Below are positions 1 to 7,379 of a stretch of DNA of 21,487 nt, one piece after another; within the stretch, counting starts at the first letter, position 1, and each line of letters starts with the position of its first letter. This DNA comes from JANRKT01 sp033763355 (GTDB taxonomy: Bacteria; Bacteroidota; Bacteroidia; Chitinophagales; Chitinophagaceae): positions 1 through 21,487 of the forward strand of contig JANRKT010000126.1 in assembly GCA_033763355.1 (NCBI GenBank), in the 5' to 3' direction. Below the pieces are notes generated by a model. That model was not told the DNA's origin and did not search any database. It saw only the letters and a list, made by a program, of their open reading frames with translations. A program made the translations under genes and the position numbers.

Positions 1-266
1 CGGCCGGCATATTCAGGAACTTTTGAATAATCAGCTGGGTAAACAGCAAACTGCATTTTTATCCCGTCTGCGCCATGCTGCTTAGCATTTTCAAGGAAAG
101 CTTCCAGTTCTTCAATGCTGTACCAGCAGGTTAGTGAATCTTCTTTGCCTATACGCTCAGAATTCTGTGCCCACCTTTCCTGTTTATATGTCCTGATTAC
201 AGTATCAACATGTTGGGTGTTTACATATGAGCCCACTTTTAAGGATTTTTTTTCAATTGTAGTCAT
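1..266 (-). CDS. Conserved small hypothetical protein, 3' end cut by window edge
   Basis: Reading leftward from the ATG at 266, an open frame runs without a stop to the window edge. It gives 88 complete residues beginning MTTIEKKSLKVGSYVNTQ. Visible features are a lysine/arginine-rich start, the segment RWAQNSERIGKEDS, a likely helix around SIEELEAFLENAKQHG, and a strand-like segment GIKMQFAVYPADY followed by KVPEYAG. The protein looks soluble, with no signal peptide, membrane segment or recognisable catalytic motif. It resembles uncharacterised small proteins I associate with Bacteroidota, but I cannot name a domain or function. The remainder of the gene lies outside the window. A rightward frame at 115-375 overlaps it but has no protein-like character. 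Confidence 0.7.
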   Translation of the reverse strand, partial: MTTIEKKSLKVGSYVNTQHVDTVIRTYKQERWAQNSERIGKEDSLTCWYSIEELEAFLENAKQHGADGIKMQFAVYPADYSKVPEYAG

Positions 267-430
267 AGCTGAGAGTTTGAATTGTTTTATTAATCTGGTT
301 AACACTATAAAAATATTGGGGATAGTGGGTATTTTGTCATGGCAAAGTCATGTAAGTCAATTAATTATAAATTAGCCTTATCTGTAAAAAGAAGGGAATC
401 AGGTATTGCGAAAGAAAAAAGCCTAAAAAA

Positions 431-541
431 ACCGTCTTTTAAACAGGAAAATACCGTAAAAAAAACGGGAATTGACCCCGTAAAAAAACGGGGTGTTTGA
501 CCCCGTAAAAACATCAGAAAAATACCGTAAAAAAAACAGGG
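431..541. repeat. Phased array of CCGT plus A-tract units, some forming inverted repeats
   Basis: The tetranucleotide CCGT occurs at 432, 454, 478, 503 and 525, so spacings are 22, 24, 25 and 22 bp. Four of the five copies are followed directly by a run of five to eight A. Copies at 454 and 525 share the longer form TACCGT-A(8)-C(G/A)GG. Copies at 478 and 503 share TTGACCCCGTAAAAA. The unit at 475-494 is a perfect inverted repeat: ACCCCGT and ACGGGGT arms around six A. The array starts about 165 bp upstream of the small leftward gene and about 275 bp upstream of the comEC start. Inference: a multi-site binding region for a transcription factor, or curved DNA. A short tandem-repeat remnant is the alternative. 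Confidence 0.6.
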
Positions 542-742
542 ATAATTTTTAGCCCGTCAATACTGAATAACTGAATTTAGTTTAGCCGTTGCAGCGTCAC
601 CCTTATAAAACAGTGATGATACCTTTGAAAAATAAAGATTAAACCTCCTGCCAGGGGCATTTGCAGTGTGCCTCTGAAGCTGTGATTTTCGGGTCATGCC
701 TGTCTGTTCAGTTTTTTCCATAGCCGTTATGCCTTATCCTCT

Positions 743-766
743 CAACTTTGCCATCTGGCAAAGTTG
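743..766. promoter_or_regulatory. Perfect 10-bp inverted repeat upstream of comEC
   Basis: Arms CAACTTTGCC (743-752) and GGCAAAGTTG (757-766) are perfectly complementary around the 4-base centre ATCT. The left arm contains CAACTTTG, one mismatch from the Bacteroidota -7 motif TAnnTTTG. The dyad ends 50 bp before the chosen comEC ATG at 817. It could be an operator overlapping a promoter, a hairpin in the leader RNA, or one unit of a dispersed palindromic repeat. The sequence alone does not decide between these. Confidence 0.55.
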
Positions 767-816
767 TATCCGGGTATATTGGCCTTAATAAAAATCCCCG
801 GCAAACCTGTTACACT

Positions 817-2910
817 ATGCCTGTAAAGCCCATAGCACCCTGGAAGGAAATTCCTTTTTTGCGTCTTCTTGCACCATTCGTTGCAGGTATCATCTTTCAA
901 TGGCATTACCGGCTCCCCATGTGGCCGTTTACATTAATTGCATGCTGTTGTTTTGCAACAATGGTTTTTCTCTCTTTTACACCTGAAACTTTCCGTTACA
1001 GGTGGCGCAGCCTAAGGGGCATACTCATTTATTTGCTTTTGTTTTGTGCAGCTGTATTTATTACATGGCAAAAAGACGCATCAAACAATGTAAACCGTCT
1101 CGGGAGATGGTACAATGATTTATCAGCAATAGCAGTTACAATAGAGGAACCGCTTGCAGAGAAAAACAAATCCTTTAAGGCAGATGCGTCAGTTGATTAT
1201 CTTGTTCTGCAGGTTGGCCTTAAAAAAGTAAATGGAAAGATTATCCTTTATTTTCAGAAAGACGTATCACTGCAAAAAATAGGCTACGGCTCGCAGATTA
1301 TATTTAAAAAGCCATTACAGGAAATACAAAATTCCGGTAACCCCGGCGCATTCGACTACAGGCGCTATTGCCATTTCCAGGGTATTGCTCACCAGGTTTA
1401 CCTGAAGCCGGGTGAATTTAAAATTCTGGCTGATAAAAAAGAAAACCTCCTGAAGAAAATCATTTACCGCAGCCGTGAAAGGATACTGAATGTATTAAAT
1501 AAGTTCATTCCGTCTGGCAGGGAACGCGGTGTTGCTGAAGCATTACTCATCGGCTACCGGGACCATCTTGATAAAGACCTTGTACAATCTTATTCCAATA
1601 CCGGTGTGGTGCATGTTATTGCTATTTCAGGATTGCACCTCGGGTTAATCTATGCTGTATTGCTGTTTCTCTTTAAACCTTTTGGTAAAAGAAAAATTTC
1701 CCGGTGGCTCAGGCCTGCAGTTATTATTTTAATTCTCTGGTCATTTAGTTTACTGGCCGGCGCTTCTGCGTCTGTTTTAAGAAGCGCTGTTATGTTTACG
1801 GCGCTTATAATAAGTGAAAACCGGAAGCACCAGTCGTCAATATATAATTCACTTGCCGCTTCAGCCTTCTTATTGTTGTGCTATAACCCGTTTTATTTAT
1901 GGGATGTGGGGTTTCAACTGAGCTATGCTGCGGTGTTAAGCATCCTTCTTTTTCAGAAACCCATTGACAACTGGTTTTATTTTCAGAATAAACTGCTCAA
2001 TAAATTCTGGCGGCTTAATGCTGTTACTTTATCTGCACAGGTTCTTACCGTTCCCGTTGTAATGTACCACTTCCACCAGTTCCCGACGCTGTTTCTCTTT
2101 ACCAACCTGCTTGCAGTACCTTTATCAGGAATTATTTTGCTGGGCGAAATATTATTATGTTTTGTCGCTGTGTTCCCAGCCCCTGCTTCCCTGTTAGGAG
2201 AGGCGCTTCAGTACCTCATCAGTTTTATGAACAATTTCATTGAAAGGATGGATCGGGTGCCATTTTCAGTTGTCAATGGCATCCGGCTCAGCATCACTGA
2301 AACGGCGCTTTTATTCGCAACAATAGCGGCTGTTGCATGGTGGCTTTTAAAGAAAAAAAATGCAGGGCTCATTGGAGGCCTCGCTTTTTTTATGCTGTTC
2401 CTTTCGGCAAGAGCAGTATATGAAATAATGTTGAACAAACAGGAAAAAATAATAGTTTATAACGTTCCTAAACTAAGGGCCATAGATTTTATCAGCGGAA
2501 GGAATTATATTTTCGACGGCGATTCATCGCTGCTTGAAGACGCTTTCATGCAGAACTTCCATCTTAAACCATCGCGTATTTATCACGGCATTAAAAGAAA
2601 AAATGAAATACAGGGTTGCTATAACAAGGCAAACCTGTACCTGTTCGGCAACAAAAAAATACTGTTGCTTTCCGGGAAACTGAATAACGGGGGGCTACTA
2701 TCACAAAAATTAAATCCTGATCTTATTATAGTAACAGGAAACCCTGCAGTTTATATTGACCAGCTTGCAAAACAGTTCAACATCAATCAGATTGTTTTTG
2801 ATTCCACCAATCCTTTGTGGAAAATTCAGAAATGGAAAAAAGATTGTGAACGCCTACATTTGCGCTTCCATTCCGTACCGGAACAAGGGGCATTTATCAT
2901 TGATTTGTAA
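817..2910 (+). CDS. comEC: ComEC/Rec2-family DNA internalisation channel
   Basis: Polytopic inner-membrane protein of 697 aa that in naturally competent bacteria carries single-stranded DNA into the cytoplasm. Two or three N-terminal membrane helices are followed by an OB-like DUF4131 region (roughly residues 30-180, with SGNPGAFDYRRY). The Competence domain follows, with the diagnostic AISGLHLGL near residue 269 and many further helices to about 535. The last ~150 residues (from KIIVYNVPKLRAIDF) occupy the usual metallo-beta-lactamase-like position but show no HxHxDH metal motif, so this domain looks catalytically degenerate. The start ATG at 817 is chosen because MPVKPIAPWKEIPFLRLLAP is family-like. 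A TTG at 748 would add 23 uncharacteristic residues and place the upstream dyad inside the gene. purH follows after 60 bp on the same strand. Family assignment is firm; actual competence is not shown. Confidence 0.93.
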   Translation: MPVKPIAPWKEIPFLRLLAPFVAGIIFQWHYRLPMWPFTLIACCCFATMVFLSFTPETFRYRWRSLRGILIYLLLFCAAVFITWQKDASNNVNRLGRWYNDLSAIAVTIEEPLAEKNKSFKADASVDYLVLQVGLKKVNGKIILYFQKDVSLQKIGYGSQIIFKKPLQEIQNSGNPGAFDYRRYCHFQGIAHQVYLKPGEFKILADKKENLLKKIIYRSRERILNVLNKFIPSGRERGVAEALLIGYRDHLDKDLVQSYSNTGVVHVIAISGLHLGLIYAVLLFLFKPFGKRKISRWLRPAVIILILWSFSLLAGASASVLRSAVMFTALIISENRKHQSSIYNSLAASAFLLLCYNPFYLWDVGFQLSYAAVLSILLFQKPIDNWFYFQNKLLNKFWRLNAVTLSAQVLTVPVVMYHFHQFPTLFLFTNLLAVPLSGIILLGEILLCFVAVFPAPASLLGEALQYLISFMNNFIERMDRVPFSVVNGIRLSITETALLFATIAAVAWWLLKKKNAGLIGGLAFFMLFLSARAVYEIMLNKQEKIIVYNVPKLRAIDFISGRNYIFDGDSSLLEDAFMQNFHLKPSRIYHGIKRKNEIQGCYNKANLYLFGNKKILLLSGKLNNGGLLSQKLNPDLIIVTGNPAVYIDQLAKQFNINQIVFDSTNPLWKIQKWKKDCERLHLRFHSVPEQGAFIIDL

Positions 2911-2970
2911 ACCTTCTTCAACCTGCGGGTAAAAATGCTGTAAGGCCTGCCTGTTAAAGGATTTCATCGT

Positions 2971-4530
2971 ATGCAAAAAAAAATTCAATCTGCATTAATT
3001 TCTGTTTATTACAAAGACGGGCTTGAACCCATTGTAAAATTATTATCTGAACTGGGGATAACCATTTACTCAACTGGGGGCACACAGCAGTTTATTGAAA
3101 AACTGGGAATAAAAGTTATTCCTGCAGAAAACCTCACCACTTACCCTTCCATTCTTGGCGGAAGGGTAAAAACACTGCACCCAGTAATATTTGGCGGTAT
3201 TTTGGGAAGAAGAGATCATGAAACAGACATTCAGGAAATGAAACAATATAATATCCCTGAAATTGATCTTGTGATTGTTGACCTGTACCCTTTTGAAGAA
3301 ACCTTAGCAGCTACAAATGAAGAAAAGCTGATAATAGAAAAAATAGACATCGGGGGGCCTTCTATGATACGGGGCGCTGCTAAAAACTTTAAAGATGTAG
3401 TAGTGGTGGCTGCTAAAAAAGATTATGCTGAGCTCGAAAAAATTCTCACTGAACAAAAAGGAGAGACCACACTTGCACAAAGAAAAGCTTTTGCAGCAAA
3501 AGCTTTTGAAACAGTAGCGCACTATGATGTTGCCATTGCAAAATATTTCAACCCTTCAGAAGCGCTGTATTTCCTCGAATCCCTAACCAACCCTGTATCT
3601 ATGCGCTATGGTGAAAACCCGCATCAGGCAGCAGTATATTATGGTGATTTAAATAAATTGTTTGATCAGTTAAACGGCAAAGAACTCTCTTACAATAACC
3701 TCGTTGATGTTGATGCAGCCATTCAATTAATTTCAGAAGCCTCCCCATCCCGTCCCGGCGGAACCCAAGCGGGTGCTTCAGCAGATTCCGGGGGTGCCTG
3801 GTTTGCTATTATTAAGCATACCAATGTATGCGGGGTTTCAATACGGCCTGCTGTAAAAGAAAGCTGGGATGCAGCATTGGCCGGAGACCCCGAAAGCGCA
3901 TTTGGCGGTGTATTGGTTTGCAATAGCGTTATTGACAAGGCAACAGCTGATGCTATAAATGAAATTTTCTTTGAAGTATTAATTGCGCCTGCTTTTAACG
4001 AGGATGCCCTCTCCGTTCTGAAATCAAAGAAGAACCGCATACTACTGAAACAAAAAGAAAAAGTTAATACAGCAGAGCAATATAAATCTTTGCTGAATGG
4101 TGTTTTAATTCAGGGTATTGATGAAGGCAATTACAAAGACTGGAAAGAAACGGGAGGAAGGGAAACAACTGCCTCAGAAAAAGAAGATTTGATTTTTGCA
4201 AACCTTGTATGCAAACACTTAAAGAGTAATGCCATTGCGCTGGTAAAAAACAAACAGCTTATAGGCAAGGGATGTGGACAAACCAGCCGCATTGATGCAT
4301 TGCGCCAGGCTTTGGAAAAAGCAAAGCAATTTAATTTTGATCTGAACGGGGCCGTTATGGCTTCAGATGCTTTTTTTCCTTTTAACGATTGTGTAAAAAT
4401 GGGGCATGAAGCTGGTATTAACGCATTCATACAGCCCGGCGGTTCAATACGGGATAAAGATTCAATTGATTATTGTATTGAGAACAAACTGGCAATGGTA
4501 ATAACAGGCATGAGGCACTTCAGGCATTAA
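2971..4530 (+). CDS. purH: Bifunctional AICAR formyltransferase / IMP cyclohydrolase
   Basis: Catalyses the last two steps of de novo purine synthesis: formylation of AICAR with 10-formyl-THF, then ring closure to IMP. The protein is 519 aa and cytosolic. The N-terminal MGS-like cyclohydrolase domain (about 1-145) shows STGGTQQ, GGRVKTLHP, DLYPFEET and DIGGPSMIRGAAKN. The formyltransferase domain follows with RYGENPHQ (about 212), LSYNNLVDVDAA, the catalytic KHTN (K282, H283), DPESAFGG, SDAFFPF and the conserved end. Oddity: residues about 257-277, just before the catalytic KH, form an extra loop rich in S, P, G and A (SPSRPGGTQAG and following) encoded by markedly GC-rich DNA (3739-3801). 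Relatives normally pass from the DVDAA helix to the KH motif with a short acidic linker. The frame stays open, so the enzyme is probably functional. The exporter gene follows 22 bp downstream. Confidence 0.97.
   Translation: MQKKIQSALISVYYKDGLEPIVKLLSELGITIYSTGGTQQFIEKLGIKVIPAENLTTYPSILGGRVKTLHPVIFGGILGRRDHETDIQEMKQYNIPEIDLVIVDLYPFEETLAATNEEKLIIEKIDIGGPSMIRGAAKNFKDVVVVAAKKDYAELEKILTEQKGETTLAQRKAFAAKAFETVAHYDVAIAKYFNPSEALYFLESLTNPVSMRYGENPHQAAVYYGDLNKLFDQLNGKELSYNNLVDVDAAIQLISEASPSRPGGTQAGASADSGGAWFAIIKHTNVCGVSIRPAVKESWDAALAGDPESAFGGVLVCNSVIDKATADAINEIFFEVLIAPAFNEDALSVLKSKKNRILLKQKEKVNTAEQYKSLLNGVLIQGIDEGNYKDWKETGGRETTASEKEDLIFANLVCKHLKSNAIALVKNKQLIGKGCGQTSRIDALRQALEKAKQFNFDLNGAVMASDAFFPFNDCVKMGHEAGINAFIQPGGSIRDKDSIDYCIENKLAMVITGMRHFRH
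3739..3801 (+). repeat. GC-rich in-frame insertion inside purH
   Basis: These 63 bases are about 70% G+C by hand count, within a gene that is otherwise clearly AT-richer. They encode roughly 21 low-complexity residues (A257 to W277) not expected in the AICAR formyltransferase fold at this point. Internal short dyads are visible, for example ACCC-AAGC-GGGT and AAGC-GGGT-GCTT. The length is a multiple of three and contains no stop. Inference: a palindromic repeat inserted into the coding sequence, comparable in principle to protein-coding palindromic elements known in other bacteria. The edges are approximate. Confidence 0.5.
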
Positions 4531-4552
4531 CCGCTGCTGCAAAAAAGTATTG

Positions 4553-5530
4553 ATGAAGAATTACATCTACGACATATACGACAGGGTAAAAACATCAATA
4601 CAACCTTTCCGGCCCCGCAACCAGACAGAACGATCGAAAGCCCTTTTTGCTGTTGCACTTGTAAGTTTCTTCTGGGGCACCACATGGCTGGCATCAAAAA
4701 AAGGTGTGGAAGCCATGCCTGCCCTGCAGCTTTCGGGCATAAGGCAATTGCTTGGCGGCGGTATTTATATTGTTTTCTTTTTTGTAAAAGGTTATAAGCT
4801 CCCCACCCGTGAACAGTTCATACAGTTTTTGTGGATGAGCCTCCTGATGTTTGTATTGAGCAACGGTTTAAGCACATGGTCGGTAAAATATTTACCCAGT
4901 GGTTTAGGCTCTGTTATCGGCGCCATCTCTCCTATCTGGATTGCGATTTTCAGCGTAGCCCTGTTTAAAGAAGCAAAGTTGAATGGTACAACCATTGCAG
5001 GACTGGTATTGGGTTTCGGGGGTATCATTATTATTTTTTACGATTATCTTGATGCATTATTCAATTCCACTTTTTACATAGGCATATTGCTCGGTGTTGT
5101 TTCAACTATGACATGGGGCCTTGGCACCATTTACACAGCGCAACACGCCAAAAACCTTAATCCCTATTACAGCCTCGGCTGGCAAATGTTTATCAGCGGC
5201 ACCATACTTACCCTGCTTTCTTATATAACAGGCCAGCATAAGCCACTTGCTGAAGTACATATTAATGCATGGTATGCAATTGGCTATTTAGTCATTTTTG
5301 GTTCAGTTATTGCCTTTTCAGCTTTTATATATGCACTTAAAAGGTTACCGCCTGCACAAGCTTCCGTATTCGCTTATATCAACCCGATTGTAGCAGTTGT
5401 TATTGGCGCAGCGCTCAACAATGAAAAGCTCAATTTCCTGATAGCTGCAGGAACAACCGTAACGCTTATCGGCGTTTATCTTGTTAATACTGGTTTTAAA
5501 AAAGCTGAAATAAGGGGAGAAGAAGCCTAA
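4553..5530 (+). CDS. EamA-family (DMT superfamily) transporter
   Basis: Inner-membrane protein of 325 aa with two tandem EamA repeats, about residues 28-160 and 175-312, giving ten predicted helices. Features include the N-terminal FFWGTTWLASKKGVEAMPAL, typical of EamA repeat 1, IGAISPIWIAIFS, and in repeat 2 LPPAQASVFAYINPIVAVVIGA. Family members export amino acids, sugars or other small metabolites; the substrate cannot be deduced here. About 27 polar residues precede the first helix. The ATG at 4553 is preferred over the in-frame TTG directly before it. It follows purH by 22 bp and may be co-transcribed. It is convergent with rng, with only 15 bp between the stops and no clear hairpin there. 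Confidence 0.9.
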   Translation: MKNYIYDIYDRVKTSIQPFRPRNQTERSKALFAVALVSFFWGTTWLASKKGVEAMPALQLSGIRQLLGGGIYIVFFFVKGYKLPTREQFIQFLWMSLLMFVLSNGLSTWSVKYLPSGLGSVIGAISPIWIAIFSVALFKEAKLNGTTIAGLVLGFGGIIIIFYDYLDALFNSTFYIGILLGVVSTMTWGLGTIYTAQHAKNLNPYYSLGWQMFISGTILTLLSYITGQHKPLAEVHINAWYAIGYLVIFGSVIAFSAFIYALKRLPPAQASVFAYINPIVAVVIGAALNNEKLNFLIAAGTTVTLIGVYLVNTGFKKAEIRGEEA

Positions 5531-5545
5531 TAAAATTTCCGGCAA

Positions 5546-7105
5546 TTAGAGTTTGATCTCTTCTTCATTTTTATCGAAGAAGTGAAACTCTGTAAGATGA
5601 TAATTGTTGTTGGCCTTAACCTTAATAGTTTGCTTGTACTTCCACCCCCATTTGCGGCGTATTGAAATGAGCCCTTTGGTGAGGTACGCAAACATAATGG
5701 GGTGAACCACTATGGTAAGTGACTTGTGTTTTTGCATGATCAGGTAACTCAGGTTCTTTTCTATCTCATCTTCCAGGATAAGCGCTGAAGAAATTTTACC
5801 TGTTCCATTACATGCGGGGCATACTTCCTGCGTATTGATATTCATTTCGGGCTTCATACGCTGGCGGGTAATCTGCATCAGCCCAAATCTTGATATGGGT
5901 AATACAGCATGCTTGGCCCTGTCAGGTTTCATGAAGTTATCCATGGCTTCCAGCAACTTTCTTTTATTATCAGGAAGCTTCATGTCAATAAAATCAACAA
6001 CAATAATCCCCCCGATGTCACGCAACCGCAGTTGGCGGGAAATTTCTTCGGCCGCTTCAAGATTTGTTTGTAGCGCATTTTCTTCCTGGTTATTGCTTAC
6101 GCTTTTGTACCCGCTGTTTACATCAATAACATGAAGCGCTTCGGTATGCTCAATAATCAGGTAAGCGCCGCTGGGCAGGTTAACTGTTTTTCCAAATGCG
6201 GCTTTTACCTGCTTGGTAATACCGTACTGGTCAAATATGGGGGAGCCATTGTGATAGAAAGAAACAATATCAATTTTATCAGGTGCAATTTTCTGTATAT
6301 AACTGCGGGTGTCGTTATAAATACTTTTGTCATTTACCACAATGCGGTTAAAATCCTCATTGAGCAAATCACGTAGTATGCTGGTTGTCTTGGTTTGCTC
6401 ACTCAATATTTTACATGGTGCAGCCGAGCCAATCAGGTTTTTCTGTATCCCCTTCCAGCTGTAAACAAGGGCAAGCAAATCTTCATGAAGCTCAGCTGTA
6501 TTTTTTCCTTCTGCAGCTGTACGTACAATAACGCCAAAGTTTTTGGGCTTGATGGCTTCGACTATTTTCTGCAGCCTCCTTCTTTCTTCAGACGAATGAA
6601 TTTTACGGGAGACAGCGATGATATCATTAAACGGAGTGAGTACCACAAACCGGCCGGGTAATGAAATTTCACAGCTCAAACGGGGACCTTTCGCTGCAAT
6701 GGGCTCTTTTAATATCTGCACGAGAATATTGGGGCGATGGCCAAGTACTTCATTGATCTTGCCTGTTTTTACAATTTCGGGTTCAATCTCAAATTTGGTA
6801 AAATCAAACCCTCCTTCAGTTTTATCATTAATGGCCTGTTGTGTAAATTTCAATAGTGAGCGGGCATAGGGACTAAGGTCAGTGTAGTGAAGAAAGGCGT
6901 CTTTTTCAAACCCTACATCTACAAATGCTGCATTAAGGCCAGGTATTAGTTTTTTTACTTTGCCCAGGTATAAATCCCCTACCGCAAAACTGGCATCCAC
7001 TTTTTCATTGTGGAGTTCAACCAGTTTTTTATCCTCTAACAGGGCTATTTCAACGCCCTGCGGGGCTGCATTTATAATAAGTTCTTTGTTCAAGCGTAAA
7101 AACAC
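5546..7105 (-). CDS. rng: Ribonuclease E/G family endoribonuclease (RNase G-like)
   Basis: Single-strand-specific endoribonuclease involved in rRNA maturation and mRNA decay; 519 aa as drawn, the short RNase G type without the long RNase E scaffold. An S1 RNA-binding domain lies around 38-120 (GDLYLGKVKKLIPGLNAAFVDVG). The catalytic core carries the two metal-binding aspartates in VIDVNSG (D328) and VDFIDM (D371), matching E. coli RNase E D303 and D346. RQLRLRDIGG precedes the second. The zinc-link CPAC is at C429/C432. There is no ATG start: the longest frame begins at GTG 7105, while a TTG at 7093 gives MNKELIINAAPQGVEIALL, which fits family N-termini better. The true start may therefore be 7093. 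It is last in the leftward HU cluster, 148 bp beyond the small ribosomal-type gene and separated from it by a terminator-like hairpin. Confidence 0.95.
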   Translation of the reverse strand: MFLRLNKELIINAAPQGVEIALLEDKKLVELHNEKVDASFAVGDLYLGKVKKLIPGLNAAFVDVGFEKDAFLHYTDLSPYARSLLKFTQQAINDKTEGGFDFTKFEIEPEIVKTGKINEVLGHRPNILVQILKEPIAAKGPRLSCEISLPGRFVVLTPFNDIIAVSRKIHSSEERRRLQKIVEAIKPKNFGVIVRTAAEGKNTAELHEDLLALVYSWKGIQKNLIGSAAPCKILSEQTKTTSILRDLLNEDFNRIVVNDKSIYNDTRSYIQKIAPDKIDIVSFYHNGSPIFDQYGITKQVKAAFGKTVNLPSGAYLIIEHTEALHVIDVNSGYKSVSNNQEENALQTNLEAAEEISRQLRLRDIGGIIVVDFIDMKLPDNKRKLLEAMDNFMKPDRAKHAVLPISRFGLMQITRQRMKPEMNINTQEVCPACNGTGKISSALILEDEIEKNLSYLIMQKHKSLTIVVHPIMFAYLTKGLISIRRKWGWKYKQTIKVKANNNYHLTEFHFFDKNEEEIKL

Positions 7106-7206
7106 TTTTTCAAAACCATCATGATTGTGTTCTTTTGCTGAATGCAGTCATCCGGGAATTAAAACAATGCAAACCGGACAAGCAATCTATCAGCGCAAAT
7201 TAAAAG

Positions 7207-7225
7207 GCCGGTAAATGATCCCGGC
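7207..7225 (-). terminator. Hairpin with U-tract after the bS22-like gene
   Basis: Arms GCCGG (7207-7211) and CCGGC (7221-7225) pair around a 9-base loop. On the minus strand the stem is followed by CCTTTTAATTTG. It sits about 30 bp past the stop of the 31-aa gene and 100 bp before rng. It looks like a weak intrinsic terminator or attenuator that would separate, at least partly, rng expression from the upstream cluster. Confidence 0.5.
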
Positions 7226-7253
7226 GTAACAAGGCGGGCATCAGAAGACGGCT

Positions 7254-7349
7254 CTATTTGTTCCTCTTCTTATGACGGTTCTTTCTAAGGCGTTTTTTAC
7301 GCTTATGTGTGGCTATTTTATGACGTTTCCTCTTTCTACCACAAGGCAT
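7254..7349 (-). CDS. 31-aa basic ribosomal-type protein (AURKAIP1/COX24 domain, bS22/mS38-like)
   Basis: A complete short frame from ATG 7349 to TAG 7254. It starts MPCGRKRKRHKIATHKRK and ends RKNRHKKRNK, and more than half of its residues are K, R or H. This is the pattern of the small Bacteroidota proteins annotated as AURKAIP1/COX24 domain-containing. They are related to the C-terminus of mitochondrial small-subunit protein mS38 and to actinobacterial bS22. The likely role is a small-subunit ribosomal protein that binds rRNA. It lies 30 bp downstream of the TPR gene on the same strand and upstream of RNase G, a ribosome-related context. Such a short gene is easily lost by length cut-offs. 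Family recognition is from memory of the motif; placement on the ribosome is inference. Confidence 0.85.
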   Translation of the reverse strand: MPCGRKRKRHKIATHKRKKRLRKNRHKKRNK

Positions 7350-7379
7350 ATCAAAAAAAGTTTTTCAGTTATTTAAAAA

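Larger units (their letters stand above)
267..816. other. 550-bp gene-free divergent intergenic region
   Basis: This is the region between the leftward small gene and the rightward comEC. No convincing coding frame was found on either strand. It holds a phased array of CCGT plus A-tract units (431-541) and a perfect 10-bp dyad (743-766), both listed separately. The rest (267-430 and 560-740) is AT-rich sequence in which I see nothing definite. The divergent layout implies that it carries promoters for both flanking genes. Confidence 0.6.

Noticed and set aside
115..375. Rightward 86-aa frame at the window start
   Set aside because: It overlaps the more protein-like leftward frame, has an unnatural composition and extends into AT-rich intergenic DNA.
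748..816. TTG-initiated N-terminal extension of comEC
   Set aside because: The 23 added residues do not look like a ComEC N-terminus and would be encoded by the palindrome; the ATG at 817 fits the family.
3723..4040. Leftward 105-aa frame within purH
   Set aside because: Antisense shadow of a well-supported conserved gene with no recognisable features of its own.
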